A DNA stretch of 64,000 nt from Limosilactobacillus oris (GCF_025311495.1 NZ_CP104398.1:868001-932000); one strand, 5' to 3'; counted from the first letter of the stretch, positions 7,331 to 18,956 are shown. Program-made: numbers and translations. The notes: generated by a model from the letters alone, not told the origin.

Positions 7331-8335
7331 TTACTTATCTTCATCACTAATCTTGCCGACACCTTCCACGAAGTCCTTTTCGACCCGTTGGAAGTCGGCT
7401 GAATCAGTAATCGCGTCATCTGGAATCTCATCCAGGTTTGCGACCACCTCAATGTGCTTTTTCAAGTCGTGGAACTTCATCGGTGCGTCCCCACCGTATT
7501 CACCATCAAGGTTGATCATCAACCGGTCTTCCTTGCTCAATGGGGTTACATCCACATCGGTCGCCTTGGCATAGATAATCCGCGGGTCGTCGAGGTGCTT
7601 TCCCTGCAAGGCCTTCGCCATCAGCGCCAGCATGTCGGCCAGACTACTCTTCTTGACGATAATCATGGTGAACTTACCGTCATCCAGCGACGCGTCCGGC
7701 ACAATCTGTTCAAAGCCACCGACCGAATTAGTCAGCGCCAGCAAGATCATCGACGCCGTACCCCGGTATTCCTGGTCATCGTACTTGATTGAAACGTCCA
7801 CCGGCTTGATTTGCGGCAGCAGTTCGGCCCCCTTTGCCAGGTAAGCCGCGTAGCCAAAGAGGGACTTCATCGATGACGGCACGTCATAGGTCAGCTCGGT
7901 CAGGGTTCCCCCCGCCGCAATGTTCATAAAGTAGTTGTCACCGGCCTTGCCGATATCGATTTTGAACTTCTTGTTCTTCTTCAAAATCAGCTTAGCGGCA
8001 GCAATCGGGTCATCACGGGGAATCCGCAGCGCCCGGGCGTAGTCATTAGTAGTCCCAGCCGGAATGATTGCCATCGTTGGCCGGTGTTCCAGACCGGCGA
8101 TCCCATTGATGACCTCATTCAAGGTCCCGTCACCACCGGCGGCCACAATCAGGTCAAACCCTTCCTTGGCCGCCCGCGTCGCCTCGTTCTTTGCCGAATT
8201 CGGCGCAGGGGTTGTCGCAAAGGCACTGGTCTCGTAACCGGCCTTTTCGTAGATATCCAAAATATCGACCAGGTCTTTGCGGAGCGCCTCACGACCAGCA
8301 GTCGGGTTATAAATAATCCGTGCTCGTTTACGCAT
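7331..8335 (-). CDS. dagK: diacylglycerol kinase (soluble, DgkB type)
   Basis: A 334-residue lipid kinase that phosphorylates diacylglycerol from lipoteichoic acid synthesis, returning it to phospholipid synthesis as phosphatidic acid. The DAGK catalytic domain begins RARIIYNPTAG (residue 3) and carries the nucleotide motif AAGGDGTLNEVINGI (about 65-79) and PAGTTNDYARAL (about 95). The second domain contains LDDGKFTMIIV and MINLDGEYGG, both typical of the YegS/DgkB fold. ATG start, 10 nt after gatB, so it is the last gene of the gatCAB operon. The acidic tail is typical of lactobacilli. Confidence 0.9.
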   Translation of the reverse strand: MRKRARIIYNPTAGREALRKDLVDILDIYEKAGYETSAFATTPAPNSAKNEATRAAKEGFDLIVAAGGDGTLNEVINGIAGLEHRPTMAIIPAGTTNDYARALRIPRDDPIAAAKLILKKNKKFKIDIGKAGDNYFMNIAAGGTLTELTYDVPSSMKSLFGYAAYLAKGAELLPQIKPVDVSIKYDDQEYRGTASMILLALTNSVGGFEQIVPDASLDDGKFTMIIVKKSSLADMLALMAKALQGKHLDDPRIIYAKATDVDVTPLSKEDRLMINLDGEYGGDAPMKFHDLKKHIEVVANLDEIPDDAITDSADFQRVEKDFVEGVGKISDEDK

Positions 8336-8345
8336 CGTTAGCCTC

Positions 8346-9770
8346 CTACATTGCCTTTAGCGATTTCATCAACAGCTGGGTAACAATCTTCGGGTTGGCC
8401 TTTCCGTGAGTCTGCTTCATAATCTGCCCCATCAGGTAGCCAACAGCCCGGTCCTTACCATTCTTGTAGTCGTCAACTGATTGCTGGTTATTAGCCAGAA
8501 CGTCGTCAACGATTGGCTGCAGCTGAGCAGGATCAGACAATTGTACCAGACCGTGCTCCTTGGCGTAGGCCTGCGGTTCTTCCCCATTCAGAATTCCCTT
8601 GAAGACCTTCTTCGCCATCTTAGAAGAAATCGTTCCGTCGTCGATCAGCTTAACCATTCCGGCCAGGTTGGCTGGCGTCAGCTTAGTGTCCTGGAGGTCA
8701 ACGTGCTGGTCATTCAGGTAGGAGTTGACATCGTTCATTAGGTAGTTGGCCACCCGCTTTGGATCGCCGCCATCCTTGATTGCTTCCTCAAAGAAGTCGG
8801 ACATTTCCTTAGTCTGGGTCAGTACCATGGCGTCGTAGTCGGATAGGCCAAGGTCGTCAACGTAGTGCTTCCGCCGTTCACCCGGCATTACCGGCATTTC
8901 GTCCTCGATTTCCTTAATCCAGTCTTCGCTAACTTCCACTGGCGGCAGGTCCGGTTCTGGGAAGTAACGGTAGTCATCGGCCCCTTCCTTAGACCGCATC
9001 GAAATCGTTGTTCCGGTTGGTTCGTCGTAACGCCGCGTTTCCTGGGCAATCTGCCCACCTGACATTATGACATTCTGGTGCCGCTTCTCTTCAAAGGCCA
9101 GGGCCTTACGAACGTAGTTGAAGGAGTTGATGTTCTTCATTTCGGTCTTGGTTCCAAACTTATCAGAGCCGATTGGCCGGATCGAGATGTTGGTGTCAAC
9201 CCGCATTGACCCCTCTTCCATTTTCACGTCGGAAATCCCGGTGAATTGGATTCGTTGCCGGAGTGCTTCCAAGTAGGCCACCGCTTCTTCTGGCGAAGCG
9301 ATGTCCGGCTTAGAAACAATTTCGATCAGTGGCGTCCCCTGCCGGTTCAAGTCGACGTAGGAATACTTGCTGGTGTGGGTGTTCTTACCGGCATCTTCTT
9401 CGATGTGCATCTCTTCGATCCCGATTTTCTTCTTTTTACCGTCGACCTCGATTTCAATCCAGCCGTCGTGGGCGATTGGCGTCGCGGACTGGGTAATTTG
9501 GTAGGCCTTTGGGTTATCCGGGTAGAAGTAGTTCTTCCGGTCAAAGTGCATCCGCCGTGCGATTTGGGCGTGGAGGGCCAGGCCGGCCATAATTCCATCA
9601 CGGACAACGCCCTTGTTCAACGTCGGCAGTACCCCGGGGTACCCCCAGTCAATAACGTTGGTATTAGCGTTCGGCTGGTCACCATATTCGACCGGTGAAG
9701 GACTGTAAATCTTGGAATTCGTCTTTAATTCCACGTGGACTTCAAGCCCAATGGTTGTTTGAAAGTTCAT
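8346..9770 (-). CDS. gatB: aspartyl/glutamyl-tRNA amidotransferase subunit B
   Basis: A 474-residue GatB, the tRNA-binding and kinase subunit of GatCAB. It phosphorylates mischarged Glu-tRNAGln or Asp-tRNAAsn and passes it to ammonia from GatA. The N-terminal cradle domain shows [19 protein letters not shown] (about residues 5-23), [17 protein letters not shown] (about 146) and [10 protein letters not shown] (about 193). The C-terminal helical and YqeY domain (about 330-474) is complete. It starts 1 nt after gatA, and dagK follows after 10 nt. Length is normal for the family. Confidence 0.96.
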   Translation of the reverse strand: MNFQTTIGLEVHVELKTNSKIYSPSPVEYGDQPNANTNVIDWGYPGVLPTLNKGVVRDGIMAGLALHAQIARRMHFDRKNYFYPDNPKAYQITQSATPIAHDGWIEIEVDGKKKKIGIEEMHIEEDAGKNTHTSKYSYVDLNRQGTPLIEIVSKPDIASPEEAVAYLEALRQRIQFTGISDVKMEEGSMRVDTNISIRPIGSDKFGTKTEMKNINSFNYVRKALAFEEKRHQNVIMSGGQIAQETRRYDEPTGTTISMRSKEGADDYRYFPEPDLPPVEVSEDWIKEIEDEMPVMPGERRKHYVDDLGLSDYDAMVLTQTKEMSDFFEEAIKDGGDPKRVANYLMNDVNSYLNDQHVDLQDTKLTPANLAGMVKLIDDGTISSKMAKKVFKGILNGEEPQAYAKEHGLVQLSDPAQLQPIVDDVLANNQQSVDDYKNGKDRAVGYLMGQIMKQTHGKANPKIVTQLLMKSLKAM

Positions 9771-9771
9771 C

Positions 9772-11244
9772 TTAGTTCTGTCCTCCTAACTGTGGAGTCT
9801 TCTTGTGGAAGTCCGTCGTCTGTTCAAAGACGTAACCGGTGTTGTAGATCGTCTGTTCATCAAACGGCTTCCCGATTAATTGGAGACCAACTGGCATCCC
9901 GTCTTCAGCGGAGAAGCCGGCAGGCAGTGACATTGCTGGCAACCCGGCCATGTTCACCGGCACGGTCAGCACATCGTTCATGTACATCGTCTTCGGGTCG
10001 TCGATCTCGGCGCCAATCTTGAAGGCCGTGGAAGCCCCGGTAGCACCGACAATCAGGTCGTAATCCTTGAAGACCTTCGTGAAATCGTCACTAATCAGGC
10101 GACGAACCTTCGCGGCCTTGTTGAAGTAGGCATCGTAGAAACCGGCCGACAGGGAGAAGGTCCCCAGCATGATCCGACGCTTAACTTCATCCCCGAATCC
10201 TTGGGAACGGGACTTAACGTAAACTTCTTCCAGGTTCTTCGCTTCTGGAGCACGGTAGCCGTAACGAATCCCATCATACCGTTGCAAATTCGATGAGGCT
10301 TCGGATGAGGCCAGGATGTAGTAAGCCGGAACACCATCGTGAGTGTGAGGCAGGCTCACTTCGTCCACGGTCGCGCCCAAGGACTCTAAATGGTCCAGGG
10401 CGGCCTTAATAACTTCCTTCACGTCAGCACGCAGACCATCATAGTATTCCTTTGGCACGGCAATCTTGAGGCCCTTGATACTCGTGGAGTCATTCAGCTG
10501 GGCAGCCCAGTCTGGAACCGCCTTGAGTGAGGAGGTCGTGTCGTGCTCATCGTTGCCGGCAATCAAAGCGGTCAAGTAGGCGTTGTCCTTAACGGACCGG
10601 GTCAGCCAGCCAACCTGGTCAAAACTGGACCCAAAGGCGATGATTCCCCAACGAGAAACCCGCCCGTAAGTTGGCTTCATGCCGACAATCCCGTTGAAGG
10701 AAGCGGGCATCCGGATGGAACCACCGGTATCAGTACCAAGCGCACCAAGAACGTCACCAGCGGCAACGGCAGCCGCAGAACCACCTGAAGAACCACCTGG
10801 TACCCGGGTCAGGTCCCATGGATTATGGGTGGTGAAGAAGGCAGAGTTTTCCGTAGAAGAACCCATGGCAAATTCGTCCAGGTTGGTCTTCCCAACGTTA
10901 ACGTAGCCCGCCTGCTTCAACTTTTCAACGACCGTAGCATCGTAAACGGGATTGAAGTTTTCCAGTATCTTGGAAGCCGCAGTCGTCCGCAGGCCCTTGG
11001 TCAGAATGTTATCCTTAACCGCCAGCGGAATCCCGGCAACCAGCTGGTCAGCGCTAATCCCGGCTTCATCAACTGCCTGGGCCTGCTTCATGGCCCCTTC
11101 TTCGTCCAGGGTCAGGAAGGCCTTGACCTGGTCGTCATTGGCCTTGATGTGGTCAAAAGTTTCCTTGGTCAGTTCCGTGGCGCTGATCTTCTTGTTCACC
11201 AGGTCATCGTGGAGCTGGCTGAGGTCAGTTTCGTAAAAGTCCAT
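9772..11244 (-). CDS. gatA: aspartyl/glutamyl-tRNA amidotransferase subunit A
   Basis: A 490-residue amidase-signature enzyme that releases ammonia from glutamine for the tRNA amidation reaction. The Ser-cisSer-Lys triad is visible: Lys in [10 protein letters not shown] (about residue 77), then the Ser pair in [15 protein letters not shown] and [16 protein letters not shown] (about 150-180). The start codon overlaps the gatC stop by one base (TAATG), and gatB follows after 1 nt, so the three subunits are translationally coupled. Family length is normal and there are no disruptions. Confidence 0.97.
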   Translation of the reverse strand: MDFYETDLSQLHDDLVNKKISATELTKETFDHIKANDDQVKAFLTLDEEGAMKQAQAVDEAGISADQLVAGIPLAVKDNILTKGLRTTAASKILENFNPVYDATVVEKLKQAGYVNVGKTNLDEFAMGSSTENSAFFTTHNPWDLTRVPGGSSGGSAAAVAAGDVLGALGTDTGGSIRMPASFNGIVGMKPTYGRVSRWGIIAFGSSFDQVGWLTRSVKDNAYLTALIAGNDEHDTTSSLKAVPDWAAQLNDSTSIKGLKIAVPKEYYDGLRADVKEVIKAALDHLESLGATVDEVSLPHTHDGVPAYYILASSEASSNLQRYDGIRYGYRAPEAKNLEEVYVKSRSQGFGDEVKRRIMLGTFSLSAGFYDAYFNKAAKVRRLISDDFTKVFKDYDLIVGATGASTAFKIGAEIDDPKTMYMNDVLTVPVNMAGLPAMSLPAGFSAEDGMPVGLQLIGKPFDEQTIYNTGYVFEQTTDFHKKTPQLGGQN

Positions 11245-11564
11245 TATTCGCCATCCTCACTTTCATCAATGATTACTGGAACCCGGATGTAACCGTCATC
11301 TGCGTCCGGAGCGTTCTTCAGCAAGGCAGCAGTTTCTTCCTTGCTGGCCTTGACTGCCTTGTCCTCGCGCAGGGCGTTGACCCGGTCAGTGGCGTTCGTC
11401 ATTGGCTCGACACCGTCCGTATCTTCGTTTGCAATTTCCTCAAACATATCGATAATACTTCCCAGCTGAGTCGTGAATTGTTCAAGCTCATCCTGGGGGA
11501 ATTCCAGCTTAGCAAGTTCTGCAACGTGCTTTACTTCCTGCTCAGTGATTTTACTGGCCATCAT
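11244..11564 (-). CDS. gatC: aspartyl/glutamyl-tRNA amidotransferase subunit C
   Basis: A 106-residue GatC, the small belt subunit that stabilises the GatA-GatB complex. It contains [18 protein letters not shown] near the N-terminus and the Pro/Arg-rich tail seen in the family ([13 protein letters not shown]). The frame is open further upstream to a TTG at 11600, but family length (about 100) and the ribosome site AAGAGG just before the paired ATGs at 11564 and 11561 favour a start here. It is first gene of the gatCAB-dagK operon. Confidence 0.92.
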   Translation of the reverse strand: MMASKITEQEVKHVAELAKLEFPQDELEQFTTQLGSIIDMFEEIANEDTDGVEPMTNATDRVNALREDKAVKASKEETAALLKNAPDADDGYIRVPVIIDESEDGE

Positions 11565-11606
11565 TTCGACCTCTTTTCTCAAAATTAAGTATATATACAA
11601 TTAACA

Positions 11607-11612
11607 ATTCTA
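11607..11612 (-). promoter_or_regulatory. extended -10 of the gatC promoter
   Basis: TGCTAGAAT on the minus strand about 43 nt upstream of gatC. The TG extension can compensate for the lack of a clear -35. Confidence 0.4.
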
Positions 11613-11661
11613 GCACAGAATGGGCAATTTTTTTATTGATTTATGTGCTGGAATAGCAAAG

Positions 11662-11679
11662 GGGCTGTGACATAAGCCC
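11662..11679. repeat. GGGCT/AGCCC intergenic hairpin
   Basis: GGGCTGTGACATAAGCCC forms a 5-bp GC stem with an 8-base loop. It lies downstream of camS (beyond the IS3 element) and upstream of gatC, and belongs to the same 3' region as the split hairpin at 11719/13432. Confidence 0.45.
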
Positions 11680-11718
11680 GATTACTTTAATAAAAGGCGA
11701 ATAGCGCAGTACACAAAT

Positions 11719-11735
11719 GGGCTCCAGTGCTCGGC
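11719..11735 (-). repeat. distal arm of a hairpin split by the IS3 element
   Basis: This 17-base arm pairs with 13432-13448 (14 Watson-Crick matches, remaining positions mostly G-U). The two arms are now separated by the 1.69-kb IS3 element plus AAA. Confidence 0.7.
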
Positions 11736-11782
11736 AAATGAACTGCACCCTGTCAAGTAGACAGGTAATTATACAATGAATG

Positions 11783-12646
11783 TTAGGCAGCTTGATGCCG
11801 GTATTCTACCGGGGTCAGGCTGTTTAATTTTACTTGATAACGTTGATGATTGTAGAAGTAGATATATTGATCAATTGAAGTGACTAGTTCTTCATAGCTT
11901 CGGAAGATTTGTCCATAGTAGGCCTCGTCCTTATAGTGGCTCCAAAAACTTTCCATCGGGGCATTATCAATGCACTTCCCGACGCGGGACATACTGCGAC
12001 TAATACCATGTTCGGCCGTCAAACGAGCAAACTCCTTGGAAGTGTATTGGAAACCGCGATCACTATGAAGTAATGGTTTGGCAGTCGGATAGAGTTTTAA
12101 AGCCTGTTCAAGCGTCTTCATTACCAATGGGTTGTCATTGCGCTGGCTAACGACATAACTAATAATCTCGCCGTTGTATAAGTCCTTAACAGCACTGAGA
12201 TAGGCTTTTTGACCATTACCATAAGTCAGATATGTTACATCAGTTACCCACTTTTCATTTAACCGTTTAGCTGTGAAATCGCGGTTAAGGAGGTTCGGCT
12301 CATAGCTTTGTCCACGAGCGATTGTGCAGCTGTGACGAGGACGACAAATCACCGCCCGCAGGTTCATTTCAACGAGAAGTCGCCGAATGCGCTTGTGGTT
12401 GTAGTGGCAGTTATAGCGGCGATTAATGAGCATCGTTAGTCTGCGGTAGCCCCAGGTACCCTTCATTTCCCAATAGGCCTGTCTGAGCCGCGCTTTTAGT
12501 TGCTTATTGACTGCTTCTTTAGTAGGAAGTGGTCGGGAAAGCCAGCGATAGTAAGCTGATCGTGAGACCTGGGCAAGAGCACAAAGTCGCTTGACTAATT
12601 GCCCTGGAAAAGCCTGACAAGTAGCCTGAATGGCCTGATATCGCAT
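11783..12646 (-). CDS. IS3-family transposase OrfB (DDE integrase domain)
   Basis: A 287-residue integrase-core part of the IS3 transposase. After an HTH_21-like segment (TKEAVNKQLKARLRQAYW, about residues 40-57) comes the DDE domain: D in NEKWVTDVTYL (about 136), D in LLHSDRGFQYTS (about 196) and E in APMESFWSHYKDEAYY (about 232). It ends with SLTPVEYRHQAA. The active protein is probably an OrfAB fusion: the OrfB frame is open upstream of its ATG as far as the A7 run at 12697-12703 in orfA. Independent translation from 12646 is also possible. Confidence 0.92.
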   Translation of the reverse strand: MRYQAIQATCQAFPGQLVKRLCALAQVSRSAYYRWLSRPLPTKEAVNKQLKARLRQAYWEMKGTWGYRRLTMLINRRYNCHYNHKRIRRLLVEMNLRAVICRPRHSCTIARGQSYEPNLLNRDFTAKRLNEKWVTDVTYLTYGNGQKAYLSAVKDLYNGEIISYVVSQRNDNPLVMKTLEQALKLYPTAKPLLHSDRGFQYTSKEFARLTAEHGISRSMSRVGKCIDNAPMESFWSHYKDEAYYGQIFRSYEELVTSIDQYIYFYNHQRYQVKLNSLTPVEYRHQAA

Positions 12647-12663
12647 CAGATGACTACGATTAT

Positions 12664-13359
12664 TTACTTCTTGTCTTCGTCCTCCAGGGCACTTAATTTT
12701 TTTAGGAAGAAGTTTTCCGCGGCGAGGTCTTGATTGCGGGCTTCTAGTTCCTTAATCCGCCGTTCCAATTGTTCTTCTTTACTTAACTTAGCCAAAGCCG
12801 GTTTTTGCATTTGATGTCCGCGATGATCAACGAGTGCTTTTCGACCGTCACGTTCATATTTCCGAACCCAGCTATAAACCTGGCTGTAAGAAACACCATA
12901 CTTCCTCACCGCTGTTTGGTAGTCCTTATCATTGGCAAGCGTGAAGTGGACAATTTCCAGCCGTTGATCGTAAGTAGTTTTCCGCGGTGTTTTCATCTTG
13001 GTAGAACCTCCCGTAATCTTCTTCAAGGTTTTACCGTTAGTATACTGGTTCACCCAACGCATGAGAAGACTACGACTGGAGATATTATACTTACGACAGC
13101 ACTCTAGTTGCGAGTAATGATTGTCCAGATAATCCAGGACCGCCGCTCGCTTGAGGTCAGTAGGATAACGGCGACAAGTGTGTGACTCCTTTAAGCCCGC
13201 CACCCCATTATTCTGGTAGTTAACGATCCACCTTCTTAAAGTTGTCCTGGCAATTCCCAGTTCTCGGGCCACCCCGCTTAAAGAGTGCTTTCTCTCCAGA
13301 ACCTTTACCACGGCTACTAGCCGCTGATTTAGAGTATGATTACTAGTTCGATTGGACAT
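12664..13359 (-). CDS. IS3-family transposase OrfA (DNA-binding part)
   Basis: A 231-residue protein with two helix-turn-helix repeats (GVARELGIARTTLRRWIVNY about 28-47 and TAVRKYGVSYSQVYSWVRKY about 150-170) and a C-terminal leucine-zipper-like coil (EEQLERRIKELEARNQDLA), the layout of the IS150 group. The start MSNRTSNH at 13359 has an AGGGGGA ribosome site; the longer frame to a TTG at 13398 lies inside the terminal repeat. OrfA binds the ends and dimerises OrfAB. Confidence 0.9.
   Translation of the reverse strand: MSNRTSNHTLNQRLVAVVKVLERKHSLSGVARELGIARTTLRRWIVNYQNNGVAGLKESHTCRRYPTDLKRAAVLDYLDNHYSQLECCRKYNISSRSLLMRWVNQYTNGKTLKKITGGSTKMKTPRKTTYDQRLEIVHFTLANDKDYQTAVRKYGVSYSQVYSWVRKYERDGRKALVDHRGHQMQKPALAKLSKEEQLERRIKELEARNQDLAAENFFLKKLSALEDEDKK
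12697..12703 (-). promoter_or_regulatory. slippery A7 for -1 frameshifting between orfA and orfB
   Basis: On the minus strand the orfA codons CTA AAA AAA TTA contain seven A. Shifting back by one base enters the orfB frame (AAA AAA ATT AAG), which stays open to the orfB ATG. IS3 elements commonly make OrfAB this way. The slip site is 50 nt before orfB. Confidence 0.65.
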
Positions 13360-13431
13360 AAAAACTCCCCCTAGAGTTAGATACAGAATTTTGTACAATT
13401 CCGTGTCTACTCTAAGGGGAGCATATCAAAA

Positions 13432-13448
13432 GCCGAACTCTGAAGCCC
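13432..13448 (-). repeat. camS-proximal arm of the hairpin split by the IS3 element
   Basis: On the minus strand it reads GGGCTTCAGAGTTCGGC, 8 nt after the camS stop. Its partner is at 11719-11735. Confidence 0.7.
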
Positions 13449-13456
13449 TATTAAGA

Positions 13457-14566
13457 TTAGTATGAATCCAAAATGTGGGTCCGGAAGGTATCAGAACCGG
13501 CATCCCGGTAAACGATTGCCTGCATTTCAGAATCCGACTGAATCCGGATATCAATCGGAATCCCGCTCGGCAGGTAACGTTTAGCAGCCCGGGCAATGTA
13601 CTGGGTAAAGCTGGTAATTTCCGTCTGACTGTAAAACTGCGTCGTTACCGTAATGTGCATCCCCGAAAGGTTGCCGTTGTGGTACTGAGCCTGGGCGGTC
13701 ACCCCACTCAGGTTCGGGAAGAAGTTCTGAATCTGGCTCTTAAAGTTAGCGAAGTTGTCGTTATCGGTTGAGTCCGCACTATTTTGCGCATTCGTGGCGG
13801 ACGCCTTTGGCAGCACCATCGTCTTGTAATCAAGCTTCGTCCAGCCGCTAACCTTGTTGCCATTGTTCTTGCTGTAAGCAAAGAAGCTCCCGCCGACTAG
13901 GCTGTCATCTGGAGCCTGCTTGTAGAGGGCAATCACGATTGGCACGTTCTTCAGGGCCTTCTTCTGCCGCAGCCGGGTCAAAATTTTCTGGGCAGCAATC
14001 TTGCCCTGGCGTTCCATCTCGTCCTGGCTAATCTTCTTCGTATAGGACGGCCCGTCCGTCTTCTTTTGGTAATTGTACTCGGAGTTGATCCCGACCCCGA
14101 TTACCACTCCCTTGAGCTTCATCGACCGGCCATTATCCGTCATGTAGTCCTGCTCTTCAATCTGCTGGACGTACTCAGGATTCGGGTCACTCTTCTTCCC
14201 CTGGGCCGGGTTGAGTCCCTCAGGATTCTTAGCGGACTTGCGTGCTAGCCAGCTTTGCAGGGTACTGGTATCCAAGTATTGCCCTTCCTGGAAAATATAG
14301 TTCTTCGGTGAAAAGACCCGCTTGGAAACCTGGGTCAGGCCGCTTTCAAAGCTCTTCTGGTTAAGCTGGTTATCGTTTTGGGCCACGTTAATTCCGCGGG
14401 CCTTGCTAGTCTTGTAACGGCCGTTTTGAATGACCCCTTGGTAGTTGCCATTGCCCGACCCGGTAGTGCTGTAATTCTTCGACGAATTTTTCCCACATGA
14501 GGCCAGCACGACCATGCTCACCAGCAACGCCGTGGCGGTTGCAATTTTCTTGATAGTTAGCTTCAC
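13457..14566 (-). CDS. camS: CamS family sex-pheromone-precursor lipoprotein
   Basis: A 369-residue secreted lipoprotein. Residues 1-24 form a lipoprotein signal peptide (MKLTIKKIATATALLVSMVV, then lipobox LASC with Cys24), so the protein is anchored outside the membrane. The rest matches the CamS family, whose signal peptides give rise to cAM373-like pheromone peptides in enterococci and staphylococci. Typical segments are RGINVAQNDNQLNQKSFESG and VIALYKQAPDDSLVGGSFFA. It lies 3 nt after ligA, the usual pcrA-ligA-camS order in Firmicutes. Function of the mature lipoprotein is not established. The 3' hairpin just behind the stop is broken by an IS3 element. Confidence 0.9.
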   Translation of the reverse strand: MKLTIKKIATATALLVSMVVLASCGKNSSKNYSTTGSGNGNYQGVIQNGRYKTSKARGINVAQNDNQLNQKSFESGLTQVSKRVFSPKNYIFQEGQYLDTSTLQSWLARKSAKNPEGLNPAQGKKSDPNPEYVQQIEEQDYMTDNGRSMKLKGVVIGVGINSEYNYQKKTDGPSYTKKISQDEMERQGKIAAQKILTRLRQKKALKNVPIVIALYKQAPDDSLVGGSFFAYSKNNGNKVSGWTKLDYKTMVLPKASATNAQNSADSTDNDNFANFKSQIQNFFPNLSGVTAQAQYHNGNLSGMHITVTTQFYSQTEITSFTQYIARAAKRYLPSGIPIDIRIQSDSEMQAIVYRDAGSDTFRTHILDSY

Positions 14567-14569
14567 GAT

Positions 14570-16612
<2,043 letters not shown>

Positions 16613-16631
16613 TTAGGCCTCACTTCTCTAA

Positions 16632-18920
16632 TTAATCCGTCACCTTTTTAATCGGGGCAAAACTGGCAAGGAGGCGTTTAACCCCCTGGTTAGGAAAGGC
16701 GATATCCAATTCCATGTCGTTACCGGTGCCGCTAATCTTAACAACCGTTCCCTGGCCCCACTTCTTGTGCGTGACCTTATCGCCGGCCTTCCAGCTCAGC
16801 TTATCCGCGCCGGTTCCAGTGTTGGTAACGGGGGCCACCCGCTTGCCGGCATCGCGGTAGTGGTGTTTGGACTGCTGACTACGGTAGGTCGGCTTGAGGG
16901 CTGCCCGCTTGTCAAACGGCAGGCTGCTGCCAAAGCTATTCATCCCGCCGCCCTCTTCTTCGAGCAATTCGGGGCTAATTTCCTCCACAAAGCGGGACGG
17001 CTGGTTACGCTGTACCCGCCCGTACAAGAGACGGGAAACGGCATTAGTTAGGTAGAGCTTCTTTTTGGCCCGGGTAATCCCCACGTAGGCCAGGCGGCGC
17101 TCTTCTTCTAGCTCGTCATCCTCCAGCAGGGCCCGGGACAACGGGAAAATCCCCTCTTCCATCCCGACCAGGAAGACGACTGGGAACTCCAGCCCCTTGG
17201 CCGCGTGCAGGGTCATCAGGGTCACTGCCGGCGCCTGTTCGTCAACATCGTCCTGGTCGGACACCAGGGCCAGGTCGGCGAGGAAGTTCACCAGCTTCTG
17301 GCGGTTATCAACGTCATCGTCGGCGTGCTGCTTGTCGTATTCCTGGGTCACTGACTTGAATTCGTCCAGGTTCTCCTGCCGGGCCTGGGCCTCCAGACTA
17401 TTGTCCTTTTGCAGCATCTTATTATAGCCCGACCGTTCCAGAATTTGGTCGGTTAATTCGGTAATGCTGAGAAATTCTGCCTGCTTATCCAGGTCCTTGA
17501 TCAGTTGACCGAAGTCCGTCAGCTTGTTCCGGGTCCGGGCGGTAATCGTGTTGGCAATATCAACGTTTTGACTGGCTTCTAGCAGGGACCAGTGGTTGTC
17601 GTTGGCAAATTCACGCAGGTGTTCCACGCTGGTCAGACCAATCCCCCGCTTTGGTGTGTTGACGACCCGGCTAAAACTCATCGAATCCTGGTGGTTGACG
17701 ATCAGGGTCAGGTAGGCCAGAATGTCGCGGATTTCCTTCCGGTCATAGAACTTGTGACCGCCAACCATCGTGTAGGGCACGCTCGACTTCATAAATGTTT
17801 CTTCGATCACCCGTGACTGAGCATTGGTTCGGTAGAGGATGGCAAAGTCATTATAATGATAGCCGTGCTTATCATGCTCCTCCTGAATTTTGGAGACGAT
17901 GTACTGGGCCTCGTCGTGCTCGTTTTGGGCCTGGTAGTAACTAATCTTGTCTCCCTGCCCGTTTTCGGTCCAAAGGTTCTTATCCTTCCGCCCGTTGTTA
18001 TTCTTAATGACCTCGTTGGCGGCATCCAGAATATTCTGCGTGGACCGGTAGTTCTGCTCCAGCATTACCGTGTGGGCGCCGGGGTAGTCGCGTTCAAAGT
18101 TCAGGATGTTTTCAATGTTAGCACCCCGCCAGCCGTAGATACTCTGGTCGGCATCCCCGACGACGCAGATGTTTTCATACTTGTCCGCCAGCATGTGGAC
18201 CAGCTTGTACTGGGCGTCGTTGGTGTCCTGGTACTCGTCGACGTGGATGTAGTGGAAGCGGTCCTGGTAGAATTCCAGTGTTTCCGGGTCCTGCTCAAAC
18301 AGCTCGATGGTTTTCATAATCAGGTCGTCAAAGTCGAGGGCCTGGTTGGCCTCTAATTGCTCCTGGTAGAGCTTATAGGCCCGGGCCACGACCTGACTGT
18401 ACATGCTGTGGGGATTATTGTCACTGCCGGCCTTGGCGGCGTAGTCCTTAGGCGTCAGCAGAGCATTTTTAGCGTTGGAAATGGTACTGAGAATGCTCCG
18501 CGGGTCAAACTTCTTCGGGTCAATGTTGAGTTCCGCACAGACCTGCTTCATCAGCGTCCGCTGTTCGCTCGTGTCGGCAATCGTAAAGGCCCGGTTATAA
18601 CCAAGCTTTTCAATGTCGCGCCGCAAAATCCGGACACACAGAGAGTGGAAGGTTGACACCCAGATGTCATGGGCACCTTCACCAAGGAGCTTGCCGACCC
18701 GTTCCTGCATTTCCTTGGCAGCCTTGTTGGTAAAGGTAATTGCCAGGATATTCCACGGCAAAACACCCTTTTCCTCAATCAGGTAAGCAACCCGGTGCGT
18801 TAACACCCGGGTTTTCCCTGAACCGGCTCCAGCCATGACCAGCAGTGGCCCCTCCGTCGTCAGAACCGCCTCGGCCTGCTTATCGTTCATTCCCTCTAAT
18901 AATGCTTGACTATTGCTCAC
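16632..18920 (-). CDS. pcrA: ATP-dependent DNA helicase PcrA (UvrD/Rep superfamily)
   Basis: A 3'-5' superfamily 1 helicase of about 762 residues acting in repair and plasmid replication. Helicase motifs are clear: AGAGSGKTRVLTHR (Walker A), VDEYQDTN (Walker B), GDADQSIYGWRGA, EQNYRSTQNI, TLHAAKGLEFPVVFL and YVGITRAKKKLYLTN. The C-terminus carries the Tudor-like segment VTHKKWGQGTVVKI that binds RNA polymerase. I place the start at the GTG at 18920 (product MSNSQALLEG), with AGAGGA about 10 nt upstream; an upstream TTG at 18947 would add nine unlikely residues that overlap the ribosome site. First gene of pcrA-ligA-camS. Confidence 0.95.
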   Translation of the reverse strand: MSNSQALLEGMNDKQAEAVLTTEGPLLVMAGAGSGKTRVLTHRVAYLIEEKGVLPWNILAITFTNKAAKEMQERVGKLLGEGAHDIWVSTFHSLCVRILRRDIEKLGYNRAFTIADTSEQRTLMKQVCAELNIDPKKFDPRSILSTISNAKNALLTPKDYAAKAGSDNNPHSMYSQVVARAYKLYQEQLEANQALDFDDLIMKTIELFEQDPETLEFYQDRFHYIHVDEYQDTNDAQYKLVHMLADKYENICVVGDADQSIYGWRGANIENILNFERDYPGAHTVMLEQNYRSTQNILDAANEVIKNNNGRKDKNLWTENGQGDKISYYQAQNEHDEAQYIVSKIQEEHDKHGYHYNDFAILYRTNAQSRVIEETFMKSSVPYTMVGGHKFYDRKEIRDILAYLTLIVNHQDSMSFSRVVNTPKRGIGLTSVEHLREFANDNHWSLLEASQNVDIANTITARTRNKLTDFGQLIKDLDKQAEFLSITELTDQILERSGYNKMLQKDNSLEAQARQENLDEFKSVTQEYDKQHADDDVDNRQKLVNFLADLALVSDQDDVDEQAPAVTLMTLHAAKGLEFPVVFLVGMEEGIFPLSRALLEDDELEEERRLAYVGITRAKKKLYLTNAVSRLLYGRVQRNQPSRFVEEISPELLEEEGGGMNSFGSSLPFDKRAALKPTYRSQQSKHHYRDAGKRVAPVTNTGTGADKLSWKAGDKVTHKKWGQGTVVKISGTGNDMELDIAFPNQGVKRLLASFAPIKKVTD

Positions 18921-18956
18921 GCCGTTCCATCCTCTCTTCAAATTCAATCGGCTAAT

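Larger units (their letters stand above)
11739..13428 (-). mobile_element. complete IS3-family insertion sequence (IS150-like), about 1690 bp
   Basis: Two overlapping-phase genes, orfA and orfB, are bounded by imperfect inverted repeats of about 38 bp that end TGAACTGCA... at 11739 and ...GCATATCA at 13428, giving the 5'-TG...CA-3' tips of the family. AAA flanks both sides (11736-11738 and 13429-13431), consistent with a 3-bp target duplication. Both frames are intact and a slippery A7 joins them. The insertion point is the loop of a 17-bp hairpin downstream of camS. Confidence 0.88.

Noticed and set aside
18921-18947. TTG start for pcrA giving MNLKRGWNGV
   Set aside because: The extra residues cover the ribosome site and are not conserved; GTG at 18920 gives the normal N-terminus.
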